From Paenibacillus sp. AN1007 (lineage in GTDB: Bacteria > Bacillota > Bacilli > Paenibacillales > Paenibacillaceae): a DNA stretch of 64,000 nucleotides. A model generated the notes under the pieces. That model saw nothing but the letters and a program-made list of their open reading frames with translations, did not search any database and had not been told where the DNA came from. A program made the translations under genes and the position numbers. The DNA is taken from NCBI RefSeq assembly GCF_040702995.1, contig NZ_CP159992.1:4117501-4181500 (forward strand), read 5' to 3'. The number at the start of each line of letters is the position of its first letter. The stretch's first letter is position 1. Below, piece after piece: positions 1 through 8,291 of the stretch.

Positions 1-14
1 ATTATATTATTTTA
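1..14 (-). repeat. Edge-truncated, worn end of a cassette repeat
   Basis: The first bases read TATTATTTTATACGAC, close to the repeat end TATTATGTTATACGAC seen at 22231-22248. It lies 15 bases beyond the stop of the first GNAT gene, where a cassette repeat is expected. Most of the repeat lies outside the window. Confidence 0.4.
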
Positions 15-29
15 TACGACACCAATTTC

Positions 30-527
30 TTAGTACCTGTGTAATTCAAGTCTACATCCCTTTTCACCTTTGAACTTTCCCTCTTCAAAAACAAAGTCTT
101 TTACTTTTTTAAATCCGTTCTTCTCCAGAACCTTTAACGAGCCTGTATTGCTCACCAAGCAGGCACTTCTGAGAACATGGAGATCTAATTCACTAAATGC
201 AAATGCCGCTGCCTTTTGGGCTGCGGCTGTACCTATGCCCCGGTTCCAAAAAGGAACGGCAATCCAGTAATCCAATTCTGCTGTTCTCTCTTCTAGGTCC
301 ACAGCGTTTAAAGACATAACACCCGCGAATCGGTCATCAACTAAAATACTAAATACATAAGATATTCCCTGTTCACGCCTGCCAATGACCATTTTTGCCC
401 ATGATTCTCCTGCCCCATCTGGATAAGGATACGGAACGTTACTTGTCTCTGAAATTAGAGGGTTACCTGCATACTCCTGTACAAATGCAGCATCGCTAGG
501 TAATACAAATCGAAGCATAACCTCCAT
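30..527 (-). CDS. GNAT family N-acetyltransferase (RimJ/RimL type)
   Basis: A 165-residue single-domain GNAT predicted to transfer an acetyl group from acetyl-CoA to an amine; the substrate is unknown. The acetyl-CoA loop motif R-G-I-G-T-A lies at about residues 95-100, after the beta-4 strand ELDYWIAVPFW. A C-terminal SLKVLEKNGFKKV segment is typical of the RimJ/RimL branch. The ATG at 527 follows an AAGGAGATT ribosome binding site. It is the most distal complete gene of the array and lies 21 bases from the next gene upstream with no clear repeat between them. Family sure, substrate unknown. Confidence 0.85.
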   Translation of the reverse strand: MEVMLRFVLPSDAAFVQEYAGNPLISETSNVPYPYPDGAGESWAKMVIGRREQGISYVFSILVDDRFAGVMSLNAVDLEERTAELDYWIAVPFWNRGIGTAAAQKAAAFAFSELDLHVLRSACLVSNTGSLKVLEKNGFKKVKDFVFEEGKFKGEKGCRLELHRY

Positions 528-548
528 AAGATTAATCTCCTTTGTTAT

Positions 549-1193
549 TTAACTTCTTTTAGACTTAAGATAATCAATAGCGTGCCAATGATCATTAAAA
601 ACAAATACTTTTTGACCTTCGAATTTTTCCATTTTACATTCATCGCTCTCAATAACATCTGCGATCTGAATGACGAACTCGTTCATATTATTTGCTATTA
701 CTAACTTTTCGTTTTCATCTCTTCCGAAATTAATAATTTGACCAACCTCACCCTGTTCATCCGGGTCCAGATCAATTCCAATGTAATTCCCGCCATGATC
801 CTCTGCAATAGGTATCCATAACGGATTGTAACACTGACATTTAATTTTCTTCGGATCAATGGACGTGCATTGTGCATTCAAGTTCAGAACATCTGATTTT
901 GAAAGAGAAGAAAGTAAATCGTTTTGCAGCTTCCACTGTTCATAAACTTTTCCAATAGTAAGAAATTTCATTCCTAATATAGATCCTGCTATAAACTTAT
1001 CGTTATCTCCGTTACATATAGAATAGAGTTCTCTCAGATCCTCGGGCAGCTTGAACCCAAATTGTGCTTCGTATTGCTGCAGCTCGTTCTCCGAAACTCC
1101 TTTATTAAAATTTTTAGAGAATCCTTTGTATTTTTTCTCATAGTTAAGTATTAATCTATCCCAATTTCTTTTCATTTCACTCTTATTAAGCAT
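549..1193 (-). CDS. SMI1/KNR4 (SUKH) family protein
   Basis: A 214-residue cytoplasmic protein. The N-terminal third carries the SMI1/KNR4 signature: a helix VSENELQQYEAQFGFKLPEDLRELYSICNG, then later an acidic patch PIAEDHGGNYIGIDLDPDEQGEVGQIINFG. In bacteria this fold is common among immunity proteins of polymorphic toxins, but it also occurs in orphan proteins. No toxin is adjacent, so an immunity role here would be a guess. The gene sits between an inositol-phosphatase-like gene and a GNAT in a repeat-poor, older-looking part of the array. Confidence 0.8.
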   Translation of the reverse strand: MLNKSEMKRNWDRLILNYEKKYKGFSKNFNKGVSENELQQYEAQFGFKLPEDLRELYSICNGDNDKFIAGSILGMKFLTIGKVYEQWKLQNDLLSSLSKSDVLNLNAQCTSIDPKKIKCQCYNPLWIPIAEDHGGNYIGIDLDPDEQGEVGQIINFGRDENEKLVIANNMNEFVIQIADVIESDECKMEKFEGQKVFVFNDHWHAIDYLKSKRS

Positions 1194-1232
1194 TAATTAG
1201 CCCCCTTAGAAGGATCTTTTCTGCTTCCAGCG

Positions 1233-2033
1233 TTAACTCAATCCTTCTCTTACCGTTCTTAATAATTCTTCCATGTGGTCTGCGTGACATGCAATGAGAT
1301 AAGGTTCTTCCTTCATGCCGTTAAAGGGATTTCCTTCAAAATCAATAACCAGTCCCCCCGCTTCCTTAACCATTAAGATTCCTGAATACAAGTCATCACC
1401 TTCAGAATTGTATAAAATAATCCCATCGATATCTCCTTTGGCCAACATGCACCATTGAACCGTCGGAGCCCATAATCTTAACATGCGCTTGAATCTAATA
1501 TCAATGTGTTGTCTTAGTTTTACGGCTTTGGGGTCGTTTTGTACGGCGTGACCTTGAATCCAGCCGATATTTCCTTTGAAAATATTCGGACTGCTCTTCA
1601 TTTGTATTCGTTGATGATTACAGCTTGTCCCTTCACCGATAACCGATACAAATAAACGTTCTGTTAGCGGTTCGTAGACCACTCCAAGAACAGGCTCTCT
1701 TCTGTACATCAAGGTAATGGATATCGAAAAAACAGGTAATCCAATTGCAAAATTATTTGTTCCATCTAAAGGATCAATCAACCATAACCAATCGTCCTTC
1801 ATTCCAATTAGCCCTGCCTCTTCGCTGTGTATCTGATGATTTGGAAATGTTTTTTGTATTTGTTTAATAATGATTTCTTCACACATATGATCTACTTCAG
1901 TAACCACATCCCCAAATTCATCTTTAGATCTCAGTTCGAGAACGTTATCAAACTTCTCTTTACAGATGAGACCTGCTTCTTGAATAACATTTATCGCAAT
2001 CTCTTTTGCAGCTTGAATAATTTCACGATCCAT
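1233..2033 (-). CDS. Inositol monophosphatase family protein
   Basis: A 266-residue Mg2+-dependent phosphatase of the inositol monophosphatase/CysQ superfamily. Metal-binding motifs are present: HSEEAG near residue 65 and WLIDPLDGTNNF near residue 82. The second family motif, usually PWDxAAG, reads EGDDLYSG here, so the Trp is missing but the metal-binding Asp is kept. The substrate cannot be told from sequence. The start is set at the ATG at 2033, preceded by GAGGTGCGTT; an upstream ATG at 2078 lacks a good ribosome binding site. It lies 39 bases upstream of the SUKH gene with no recognisable repeat between. Confidence 0.85.
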   Translation of the reverse strand: MDREIIQAAKEIAINVIQEAGLICKEKFDNVLELRSKDEFGDVVTEVDHMCEEIIIKQIQKTFPNHQIHSEEAGLIGMKDDWLWLIDPLDGTNNFAIGLPVFSISITLMYRREPVLGVVYEPLTERLFVSVIGEGTSCNHQRIQMKSSPNIFKGNIGWIQGHAVQNDPKAVKLRQHIDIRFKRMLRLWAPTVQWCMLAKGDIDGIILYNSEGDDLYSGILMVKEAGGLVIDFEGNPFNGMKEEPYLIACHADHMEELLRTVREGLS

Positions 2034-2100
2034 AACGCACCTCATATCGATTTTGATTTTATCTGATGATTTCATCATTATCCGAAGCTGTCTTTATTGT

Positions 2101-2682
2101 TCATCTTTTTAACTCTAGATTGTTCATATTGTAGTCTTCTCCCGAGAAATTTAATACTCCTGAAAATCCACTGAATTTCCATTCGCCGTTTTCGTCAGGT
2201 ATGAAAATATACTCTCTGTTCCATGACTTTAACTTTTCGTCATCACCGACATACTCTTCTTTGATGGTTAGTGTAGTTTCATTGAAAAACTCGTTCTCAT
2301 ATTCGGTCTTGTGAACCACCGCTTTTGTTATCTTGATTCCTTCATGGAAGATGGTTGGGTATAGAATGTTTTTATTGATGTATATATCTGCATTAGGCTC
2401 AGCATCCATATTATTGATACATAATATCCCTAAAATATCCTGTGCGCGGTTTCCAAATTCTTTCGTAAAAGACTGTTCCATTTCTTTATACTCCGGTTTG
2501 GTTAGCTTTTCTCTCAATGCTGCGTCGACAATCATTTTTTCTTTTGCTTTTACCATTTCCACTGCAGTGTTTATGTCAAAATCAATCGTTTCTTCCGTTA
2601 TCAATTTGGATTGTTGTGAGGATTGACAAGCTGCCAGGAGAAAAATGACTGTAATACAAATGAATAGTTTTACTTTTTTCAT
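2101..2682 (-). CDS. Putative lipoprotein, unknown function
   Basis: A 193-residue predicted lipoprotein. It starts MKKVKLFICITVIFLLAAC, a basic n-region, hydrophobic core and lipobox LAAC, so Cys19 should be lipidated and the protein held on the outer face of the membrane. The rest is charged, soluble and not recognised; it may have a nuclear-transport-factor-like or DUF4878-like fold, but this is weak. The ATG at 2682 is preceded by AAAGGAGG, which favours it over an upstream ATG at 2703. Confidence 0.7.
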   Translation of the reverse strand: MKKVKLFICITVIFLLAACQSSQQSKLITEETIDFDINTAVEMVKAKEKMIVDAALREKLTKPEYKEMEQSFTKEFGNRAQDILGILCINNMDAEPNADIYINKNILYPTIFHEGIKITKAVVHKTEYENEFFNETTLTIKEEYVGDDEKLKSWNREYIFIPDENGEWKFSGFSGVLNFSGEDYNMNNLELKR

Positions 2683-2703
2683 AATCAGATTTCCTCCTTT
2701 CAT

Positions 2704-2804
2704 GACGGCGTGTTCAAATTATAATGTGCTTCATATCCGCATCGATATTGGAACAAGTTTTATTCTTGTGTCGGATCTGCTGTGCATCTCATGATTACGT
2801 ACTA
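2704..2804 (-). repeat. Possible heavily worn cassette repeat
   Basis: This 100-base gap has no gene. Its last part, TGTCGGATCTGCTG then CATGATTACGTA, weakly resembles the end of the repeat at 19275-19364 (GTCGGATCAAGG, CATGAGTATTACGTTA). The left half is not recognisable. Confidence 0.25.
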
Positions 2805-3815
2805 TCACGCGAATTTAAGATGTTGGTAAATAAGGTTAGTCACATTATTCGAAATGTCGTCTACGTCCGTGGTCGAAAGATTATTTAAAACGATAATAGA
2901 AACCTGATCATCAAGGTATCTTGTTATTTTGTTTTTAAAGCCAACAATTCCACCTCCATGGAAGACAGTTTTACTGGGTCTGTTATGAATCAACTCCTCT
3001 TTTACAAACCAACCATAACCGTAACCAAATCCATAATCCGTGAACAGCCGCTGCATTCCGTCACTTGTAACTAACTTGTTAAACGACAACGCACGATCCC
3101 ATTTATATAAATCTTCTGTGGTAGACAGCAGATCCCCCCCACCAGCTGCAATAGACATATCAATAAAGGCGGAATTTACAAACCTTTTTGTATTGTCCAT
3201 CTCATAACCGGATGCTCTTTGTGAGATAATCTCCCTATAATTATCCGGCCTTGTACTATTCATTAATAATGGCGAAAATATATTCTTCGTTAGGAATTCT
3301 TCATAAGTCTGTCCTGTTACAACCTGAATCAGTTGAGCTAATAGCAAATAACCCGAATTGGAATATTTAAATTGAGTTCCTGGCTGAAAATCTAATGGAA
3401 GTTTCATGATTAATGCTGTGGTCAAATTTAGTGGATTAAATTCCTTCATTAATGTATTGAAGTCTTGAAGTTGAGTAATATTAGGTATTCCTGACGTGTG
3501 AGTTAACAGATGATGGATGGTTATATGCTCACCATAGATATAGTTCGGGAAAAATTTTGTTAATGTATCCCGCTCATTCAGAATCTTTTGCTCGATCAGC
3601 ATCATTACAGCCATTGAGGTGAACTGCTTTGTTATTGAACCAATTCGGAATTTAGTCTCGGGGGTGCATTGAATGGAATGCTCTCTGTTCGCTAATCCGA
3701 CTCCTGCGCTGAATATGATTTCGTTGTTCTTTGTTACCAAGACAGAACCACTGAACTCTTCCTTCTGGAACTTATTCTCCAAGTAGTCTTGTAATGTAGT
3801 TGATAGACGATCCAA
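2805..3815 (-). CDS. Serine hydrolase, beta-lactamase/DD-peptidase fold
   Basis: A 336-residue class C beta-lactamase-like protein (Pfam Beta-lactamase family) without signal peptide. The catalytic SxxK is SITK near residue 60, the YxN motif is YSN near residue 150, and the KTG-equivalent is HGG (FHGGGI) near residue 290. Members include DD-peptidases, esterases and lactamases, so substrate is open. The start is a TTG with a weak ribosome binding site. A second, diverged member of this fold sits at 13117-14052 in the same array. Confidence 0.85.
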   Translation of the reverse strand: MDRLSTTLQDYLENKFQKEEFSGSVLVTKNNEIIFSAGVGLANREHSIQCTPETKFRIGSITKQFTSMAVMMLIEQKILNERDTLTKFFPNYIYGEHITIHHLLTHTSGIPNITQLQDFNTLMKEFNPLNLTTALIMKLPLDFQPGTQFKYSNSGYLLLAQLIQVVTGQTYEEFLTKNIFSPLLMNSTRPDNYREIISQRASGYEMDNTKRFVNSAFIDMSIAAGGGDLLSTTEDLYKWDRALSFNKLVTSDGMQRLFTDYGFGYGYGWFVKEELIHNRPSKTVFHGGGIVGFKNKITRYLDDQVSIIVLNNLSTTDVDDISNNVTNLIYQHLKFA

Positions 3816-3872
3816 TAGATCACCACTTTCATATATTGTATGTATTTTTATTATGCTCCAGGCGGTTTCGTT

Positions 3873-3902
3873 CAGCGTTCCCGCAGCATGAGAGCGTTAT
3901 CA
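3873..3902 (-). repeat. Cassette repeat with internal deletion
   Basis: CAGCGTTC is fused directly to CCGCAGCATGAGAGCGTTAT. The two ends match the two ends of the repeat at 19275-19364, but the 60 or so bases between are missing. It lies downstream of the Nudix/serine hydrolase boundary, where a repeat is expected. Confidence 0.5.
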
Positions 3903-3937
3903 ACTGATGCCATTGTTTCTATTGCATGTCACTCCGT

Positions 3938-4399
3938 CTATTGTGTGCTGAAATGTTTAATATGTCTTTCGTCTGCTCTGTCTTGAAGCAGCTCTAGCAA
4001 CCCATCTGGTACCAACTTTACTTTCGAATTCCCTTTAAAGTAATTTAGCGGTTTCCATACTGCTTTAAAGGGTTTGATTCCCTCTATTCCATCGATCTCT
4101 TTCATATCGTAAAGGGACTTATTCATAAGTTCAGCCTCATAAATAAAATCATTTTCGTGTCCGATTTGATTCTGGTAGTTAAATATATTTTCAATGATAC
4201 CAATCAACTTAGGTTCTGAAATATCTGCATCAATTTCTTCTTTTACTTCACGAATGACGGTAGTTTTGCTGGGTTCTCCATATTCAACTGTTCCCCCAAT
4301 AGGTCGATAATACGTTAGGTTGCCAGTCTTATCAAAAAACTCTTCTAACAGTATCTCCTCTCCTCTTCGGATAACACAAAGTGAAACGGTTCTAATCAT
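3938..4399 (-). CDS. Nudix hydrolase
   Basis: A 153-residue Nudix protein predicted to hydrolyse a nucleoside diphosphate linked to another group. The Nudix box is complete, from GGTVEYGE at about residue 35 through REVKEEID at about residue 50 (G-x5-E-x7-R-E-x2-E-E). The ATG follows GGAGGACATTATTA. It is one of two Nudix genes in the array (the other at 11488-11979); they are not close copies. Substrate unknown. Confidence 0.88.
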   Translation of the reverse strand: MIRTVSLCVIRRGEEILLEEFFDKTGNLTYYRPIGGTVEYGEPSKTTVIREVKEEIDADISEPKLIGIIENIFNYQNQIGHENDFIYEAELMNKSLYDMKEIDGIEGIKPFKAVWKPLNYFKGNSKVKLVPDGLLELLQDRADERHIKHFSTQ

Positions 4400-4419
4400 T
4401 AATAATGTCCTCCTTACTT

Positions 4420-4495
4420 ACGGAATGGCACCATGCACTATTTTATGTGGTACGGACCGAGGATGAATGTCCGATGCGTGAATATTATGTTTTCT
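4420..4495 (-). repeat. Half-worn cassette repeat (short type)
   Basis: The right part, CGGACCGAGGATGAATGTCCG followed by GCGTGAATATTATGTT, matches the repeat at 20904-20996 closely. The left part is poorly preserved and its TAACGTTCCTG box cannot be found. Confidence 0.6.
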
Positions 4496-4530
4496 TATGC
4501 GCACTTCTTTAAAATATCCCAATACATTCT

Positions 4531-4995
4531 TTAATTCTTCTCTTTCAAAAGGGCTTCCCATTCTTCTATTGACAATTTATTGGATATATGCTTCAAATTT
4601 TCAGGGACATATACAAAACACATTAATTCTAAACTATTTCCATCTGGATCATTGAAGTAGACCGAGGCATTGCCCTGATTAGGCCTAACAAATGGATCTA
4701 TTGACCCTCTCTTCCCAAATGGAACAGGCTCTATTTCATTTGTTCGAAGCCATTTCACACTCTCTCGAAGATTTTCATAACTCACTCGAAATGCGATATG
4801 CCTTAATGATGGATGATAAGAAGTTTTATGCTCTTCACCCTGCCATAGTCCCAGCCAACTTTTTTCTTTTTCAATCCAGAAGAAAGCTGTATCTTCATCT
4901 CTCCAAGCCAGTTCTAGTCCTAACTTAGAGTAAAATTCAATGGATTGATGTAAATTACTCACGGGTAAATGTGCTTCATATAATCCTCGTATCAT
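4531..4995 (-). CDS. VOC (glyoxalase/bleomycin-resistance) family protein
   Basis: A 154-residue VOC-superfamily protein. It has two beta-alpha-beta-beta-beta halves; the second ends in YFNDPDGNSLELM, a typical metal-ligand Glu strand. The first His ligand fits AHLPVSNL at residue 8, and HIAFRV near residue 67 supplies a second. Members include glyoxalases, fosfomycin-modifying enzymes and dioxygenases; resistance function is possible but not shown. The gene is followed by a half-worn repeat. Confidence 0.82.
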   Translation of the reverse strand: MIRGLYEAHLPVSNLHQSIEFYSKLGLELAWRDEDTAFFWIEKEKSWLGLWQGEEHKTSYHPSLRHIAFRVSYENLRESVKWLRTNEIEPVPFGKRGSIDPFVRPNQGNASVYFNDPDGNSLELMCFVYVPENLKHISNKLSIEEWEALLKEKN

Positions 4996-5027
4996 TTTTT
5001 TCTCCTTTCACTTTTGCCAGTTTCAGA

Positions 5028-5066
5028 TAACGCCACTATAGTCATGTACCCGGAAGAGGTTGTCAG
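5028..5066 (-). repeat. Worn head of a cassette repeat
   Basis: TAACGCCACTATAGTCATGTACCC followed by GGAAGAGGTTGTC parallels the head of the long-type repeats (TAACGTTCCTGTATTCATGAACCC, AACGGGGTTGTC), including a hairpin ACCC-GGAAGA-GGTT. The right half is replaced by the toxin-antitoxin remnant. Confidence 0.5.
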
Positions 5067-5081
5067 TCAAGCTGTCTCTAT

Positions 5082-5310
5082 GGAATCTTGGTCAATACAA
5101 TAGGCTTGGATGGCCTATCCCTTCTTAAGTCATCGGAATCAAAACCACCTTTGGCGGTCAACCATTGGGTAGGTTGTTACTTTCTCTTGACATCAAAGTA
5201 TCGCATCTTTTACTATGGCCTCACCTCCTTTCGAAGGAAAACCACGCCTACTTAATATTGAATTGTGTCAATATTTTACCTTTATTTACATCTACGTACA
5301 AGCGTTCTTA
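5082..5310 (-). pseudogene. Degenerate copy of the type I toxin-antitoxin cassette
   Basis: This stretch is clearly homologous to the toxin-antitoxin cassette at 19794-20100. It keeps the antitoxin segment (AGGCTTGGATGG), the bidirectional terminator half CACCTTTGGCGGTCAACC, the toxin ribosome binding site (CCTCACCTCCTTTCGAAGG on the plus strand) and the promoter region. The toxin reading frame (5177-5216) has lost its ATG (now ATA), has lost about 50 bases and hits a stop after seven codons. It is therefore dead. Confidence 0.75.
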
Positions 5311-5313
5311 AGT

Positions 5314-5849
5314 TTAAACGTTGATTTTAGAAATCTTCTTTAAAATAATTCTCGCAATTTCTTCTATTTCTTTATTATCTGTGTCAATATGTTCTTGAAA
5401 TTTTATATCTTTAAATGTGATTACACCTGCGTTTGTGTGCTTCCGATACAATTATCAAATTTGTCCCCACGTTTCTCAATTCGTTTTTTGATTGTTTCTT
5501 CTGTCGCTAATAAGCAAAAATGAAAAGTATCTTGATCAATACTTCTAAATCCATTGACTATGTAATCAAAATTTTCAGACTTATATATCGTCATTGGAAC
5601 AATGAGATGTTTCTTATACCTATTCATTAATTCTTGAGCTGTCTGCACAACAAGTATTCTCCATAGTTCTATATCCTGAAAATCATCCGTTCGTTCTTCT
5701 TCAAAGTAGATGTCTTCTGTTATCATTTTTCTCAACATATACCCAATTTCTTCAGGATCATAAATCATACTATTAGGTATTAGAGGCTGCAGGTGCTGAG
5801 AAGTCGAGGTCTTGCCGGATCCAAATGACCCATTAATCATAATAATCAA
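5314..5849 (-). pseudogene. TmrB-like P-loop kinase with a frameshift
   Basis: The protein starts MIIMINGSFGSGKTSTSQHL, with the Walker A GSFGSGKT and NSMIYDPEEIG that mark the TmrB/AAA_33 family of small cytosolic ATP-binding proteins (TmrB gives tunicamycin resistance in B. subtilis). The open frame stops at 5421 after 142 residues. In another frame the sequence goes on from about 5445 as RKHTNAGVITF, then HIDTDNKEIEEIARIIL, which is a good family C-terminus, to a TAA at 5314-5316. One base has been gained or lost near 5440-5450. It may be a true pseudogene or a sequence error. Confidence 0.75.
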
Positions 5850-5998
5850 GTGATCACTCCTTCTGGCTTAGATTCATATTAGGAACTTAGCCGATAATGC
5901 TGATATATTCGCGAATTGAGATGCTTAAAGGAACGTAGAAATTAGTTATTGAATCTAAACACAACACAGATAAGGATATGAAATGACTCGAGAATGGC

Positions 5999-6565
5999 TT
6001 ACTTTGTAGTGTCTGACTTCAATAGTGAGTACATAACTAAATCAACAACACCTTTGCCCTTCCAGATATGCCCTTCACGGACTATTCCTTCTTGAGTAAA
6101 TTTATTGCGCTGTAACACATTTTGGGATTTTATGTTTTCTGGTAATACGAATGCCTGTATACGATTAACACCCACACGGTTGAACAGATAATCTGTCATA
6201 GCGTTAACGGTTATTGTGGCTATACCTTGACCCCAAAACTGTTCGTGAAGTCTGTAACCTATAGTTATCATGTTGACATCACTATGATAATCAAACATTT
6301 CGGCTACTCCAACGATACTTTCAGGCGAATCACTCTGGGAAATTCCAAGAAAAACCCCTTTGCGTTTATTGAAATCCCTCTCAAAGTGCCCAATCATGTT
6401 TTTTACCGTTTCCTTATTTTTTTTCAACATGACAGGAGAATGTTGAAAAAGATTTTCATTGCTGTATATTTCAAACAGACGGTCTAAATCTGTTTCGACA
6501 ATTTTTCTCAATGTTACTTCTGATGTTTTAATATGAGGAAATTCTTCATATGGGCTTCTATTCAC
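5999..6565 (-). CDS. GNAT family N-acetyltransferase (RimJ/RimL type)
   Basis: A 188-residue acetyltransferase. The core includes GVAEMFDYHSDVNMITIGYRL (beta-4) and the acetyl-CoA loop GQGIAT at about residue 112, then NVLQRNKFTQEGIVREG near the end. This order is typical of ribosomal-protein-alanine-acetyltransferase-like GNATs, but the substrate is unknown. The start is a GTG at 6565 after GGAGAGGAG. Second of six GNATs in the array. Confidence 0.86.
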   Translation of the reverse strand: MNRSPYEEFPHIKTSEVTLRKIVETDLDRLFEIYSNENLFQHSPVMLKKNKETVKNMIGHFERDFNKRKGVFLGISQSDSPESIVGVAEMFDYHSDVNMITIGYRLHEQFWGQGIATITVNAMTDYLFNRVGVNRIQAFVLPENIKSQNVLQRNKFTQEGIVREGHIWKGKGVVDLVMYSLLKSDTTK

Positions 6566-6621
6566 GAAACTCCTCTCCGATCCTATAAATTTTCACATCC
6601 TGCAGTATTGAAATCATATTT

Positions 6622-6684
6622 CTTTGCGTTTTTGTATTCATGACTCAGTGCATGCTTAATAATCGCAATGTGAATATTATCTCA
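6622..6684 (-). repeat. Shortened, worn cassette repeat
   Basis: TGTATTCATGACTCAGTGCATGC, then AATCGCAATGTGAATATTAT, keep both outer arms of the repeat (TGTATTCA against TGAATATTA), with little of the internal arms left. It follows the 6720-7139 gene on the minus strand. Confidence 0.5.
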
Positions 6685-6719
6685 GATGATACAATGCGGT
6701 TCCTGAGTAACCTAGAAGA

Positions 6720-7139
6720 TTATGGTTGTTCTTTTATCGGTCCTCCAATGTATACTGTCTTTCCATTCCAATAATCCATTAAATGGTTCCACCATCGTTT
6801 TGATTCTGGTTTTAATAATCTTTCGAATTCACTGTATTTTATATTTTTGTCCGGTAACTGGTTCTGAAATGTTTCTAGAATGCCGACTGCAGCAAATTCT
6901 CTAACATATGCATCCCCATTCGTATGGAACTGTTCGATCACTTCAAATAAATCATCAAATTCATCCGTCTGTTTACTTTGATAACATTCAATGACATGTT
7001 TAACGAAGTCACCTATATCTACATAGATCAATCTCTCTTCTCCAAGTTCATAATTCTCATTGATATACTGCTCATATCTACTCTTATAGGAAGGGACCGC
7101 TGTTAATAATTTTTCTAGGATTTGTTCTTTTTCAATCAT
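6720..7139 (-). CDS. Conserved hypothetical protein (DUF7674-like)
   Basis: A 139-residue soluble, mainly helical protein. The segments LIYVDIGDFVKHVIECYQ and YVREFAAVGILETFQN resemble a family of small hypothetical proteins now called DUF7674; this is from memory and moderately sure. No catalytic motif is visible. The ATG at 7139 follows GGAAGGTG with good spacing; the longer frame would need a TTG. It might act in immunity against a toxin, but nothing here shows it. Confidence 0.6.
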   Translation of the reverse strand: MIEKEQILEKLLTAVPSYKSRYEQYINENYELGEERLIYVDIGDFVKHVIECYQSKQTDEFDDLFEVIEQFHTNGDAYVREFAAVGILETFQNQLPDKNIKYSEFERLLKPESKRWWNHLMDYWNGKTVYIGGPIKEQP

Positions 7140-7270
7140 TATAGTATTCACCTTCCGATTCAATATCCTTGTTCAAGCATCATTGAATATACTAGGGCGT
7201 GTCTTGAACCTACTAAAGTGCATCTTTTACAGCCTATTTCGTCAGCCTCGGGCATAATTGCCCGAATTAT

Positions 7271-7663
7271 TTAGGTTCTCATCTCTCTTATATATGGTGT
7301 AATTGAAAAACAATCTTCCAGATCGCTCTTATCTAGTGCCCAATAATGAATAGTATTGATATGTAATTCATAGTCTTGAAGTAGATTTTGTTTTATTCTA
7401 TTCCATAGTTTGTTATTCTCTGTTTCAATTCCTTCGGAAAGGTAATCATCAAAAGAAGAAATAATAACGATCATCAGTGTGAATTTCTCATTTTTGTTTA
7501 ATTGGTTATTCTCATAATATGTAATGAATTCATCTACTCTCGATGAATCAGCTGACGTATATTCCCAATCCTGCGAATATGGAGTCAGGGGCGGTAAGTT
7601 TAACTTCTTTATGAGACTTTCAATGGATTCTTTGTCAGCATACTTAGGAGCACTTTCCTTCAT
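7271..7663 (-). CDS. Hypothetical protein
   Basis: A 130-residue acidic soluble protein not recognised by me. It has no transmembrane segment or motif. The segment EKFTLMIVIISSFDDYLSEG looks like a buried helix and is followed by NKLWNRIKQNLL, as in small immunity-type proteins. The ATG at 7663 follows GAGGTGTGGACAG. The gap below it (7164-7270) ends in CCCGAATTATTTAGG, possibly a worn repeat end. Confidence 0.6.
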   Translation of the reverse strand: MKESAPKYADKESIESLIKKLNLPPLTPYSQDWEYTSADSSRVDEFITYYENNQLNKNEKFTLMIVIISSFDDYLSEGIETENNKLWNRIKQNLLQDYELHINTIHYWALDKSDLEDCFSITPYIREMRT

Positions 7664-7791
7664 CTGTCCACACCTCACAACTATATGTTAATTACAGCAA
7701 TTTCATCCAACCCGTTTTTAATATAACTTCTCTTTTTATTTTTTTCCGATTGCTCTTCAGATCCCTTTCTTCACCAGATATTGAGCAGCTA

Positions 7792-8247
7792 TCAATTATC
7801 TTGTTCATATCTCATTGCTGAATCCTTAAGTGATCTATCTAGTGTTTTAGAATTCAATCCAAAGAATTGCGAATTGATCCCCTCAATTATAGGAGAATAG
7901 AAAGCAATCACATTCATTTCTTTGTTCTCAATATTTAAGCCCTTCGCTTTAAAAAACTTTTCTGAATACCTCTTATCCAATCTATAAGTGGAGTATTTTT
8001 CTCCATTCGTTTGCTCGCTCTCTTCAATAGTTACTCGGAAATGTTCTACAAATTCAATTCGATCCTTAATTAAAGTCCACTCGAAAAGGGTGATATCCTG
8101 ACTATAAGGTGTCAAATAGGCATAACACCCTGTGCCGTCCGCATGAAATTCTAATTGTGTATCCTCAAAAGAATCATAGAAAAATATCTCAGATGACCAT
8201 GATCCAACAAGATCATTAGCATGTAAAAAATGTATTGATTCACTCAT
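7792..8247 (-). CDS. Hypothetical protein, possibly lipocalin-like
   Basis: A 151-residue soluble protein. The start NDLVGSWSSEIFF, followed by LEFHADGTGCYAYL and FEWTLIKDRIEFV, alternates short beta strands as in lipocalin-like or DUF-type beta-barrels that begin with LxGxW. No active site is evident. The ATG follows TGAGGTAC. No repeat is visible in the 113-base gap below it. Confidence 0.55.
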   Translation of the reverse strand: MSESIHFLHANDLVGSWSSEIFFYDSFEDTQLEFHADGTGCYAYLTPYSQDITLFEWTLIKDRIEFVEHFRVTIEESEQTNGEKYSTYRLDKRYSEKFFKAKGLNIENKEMNVIAFYSPIIEGINSQFFGLNSKTLDRSLKDSAMRYEQDN

Positions 8248-8291
8248 ATTTTGTACCTCATTTTATTTATTTCACCGATGCTGCTGACTTT

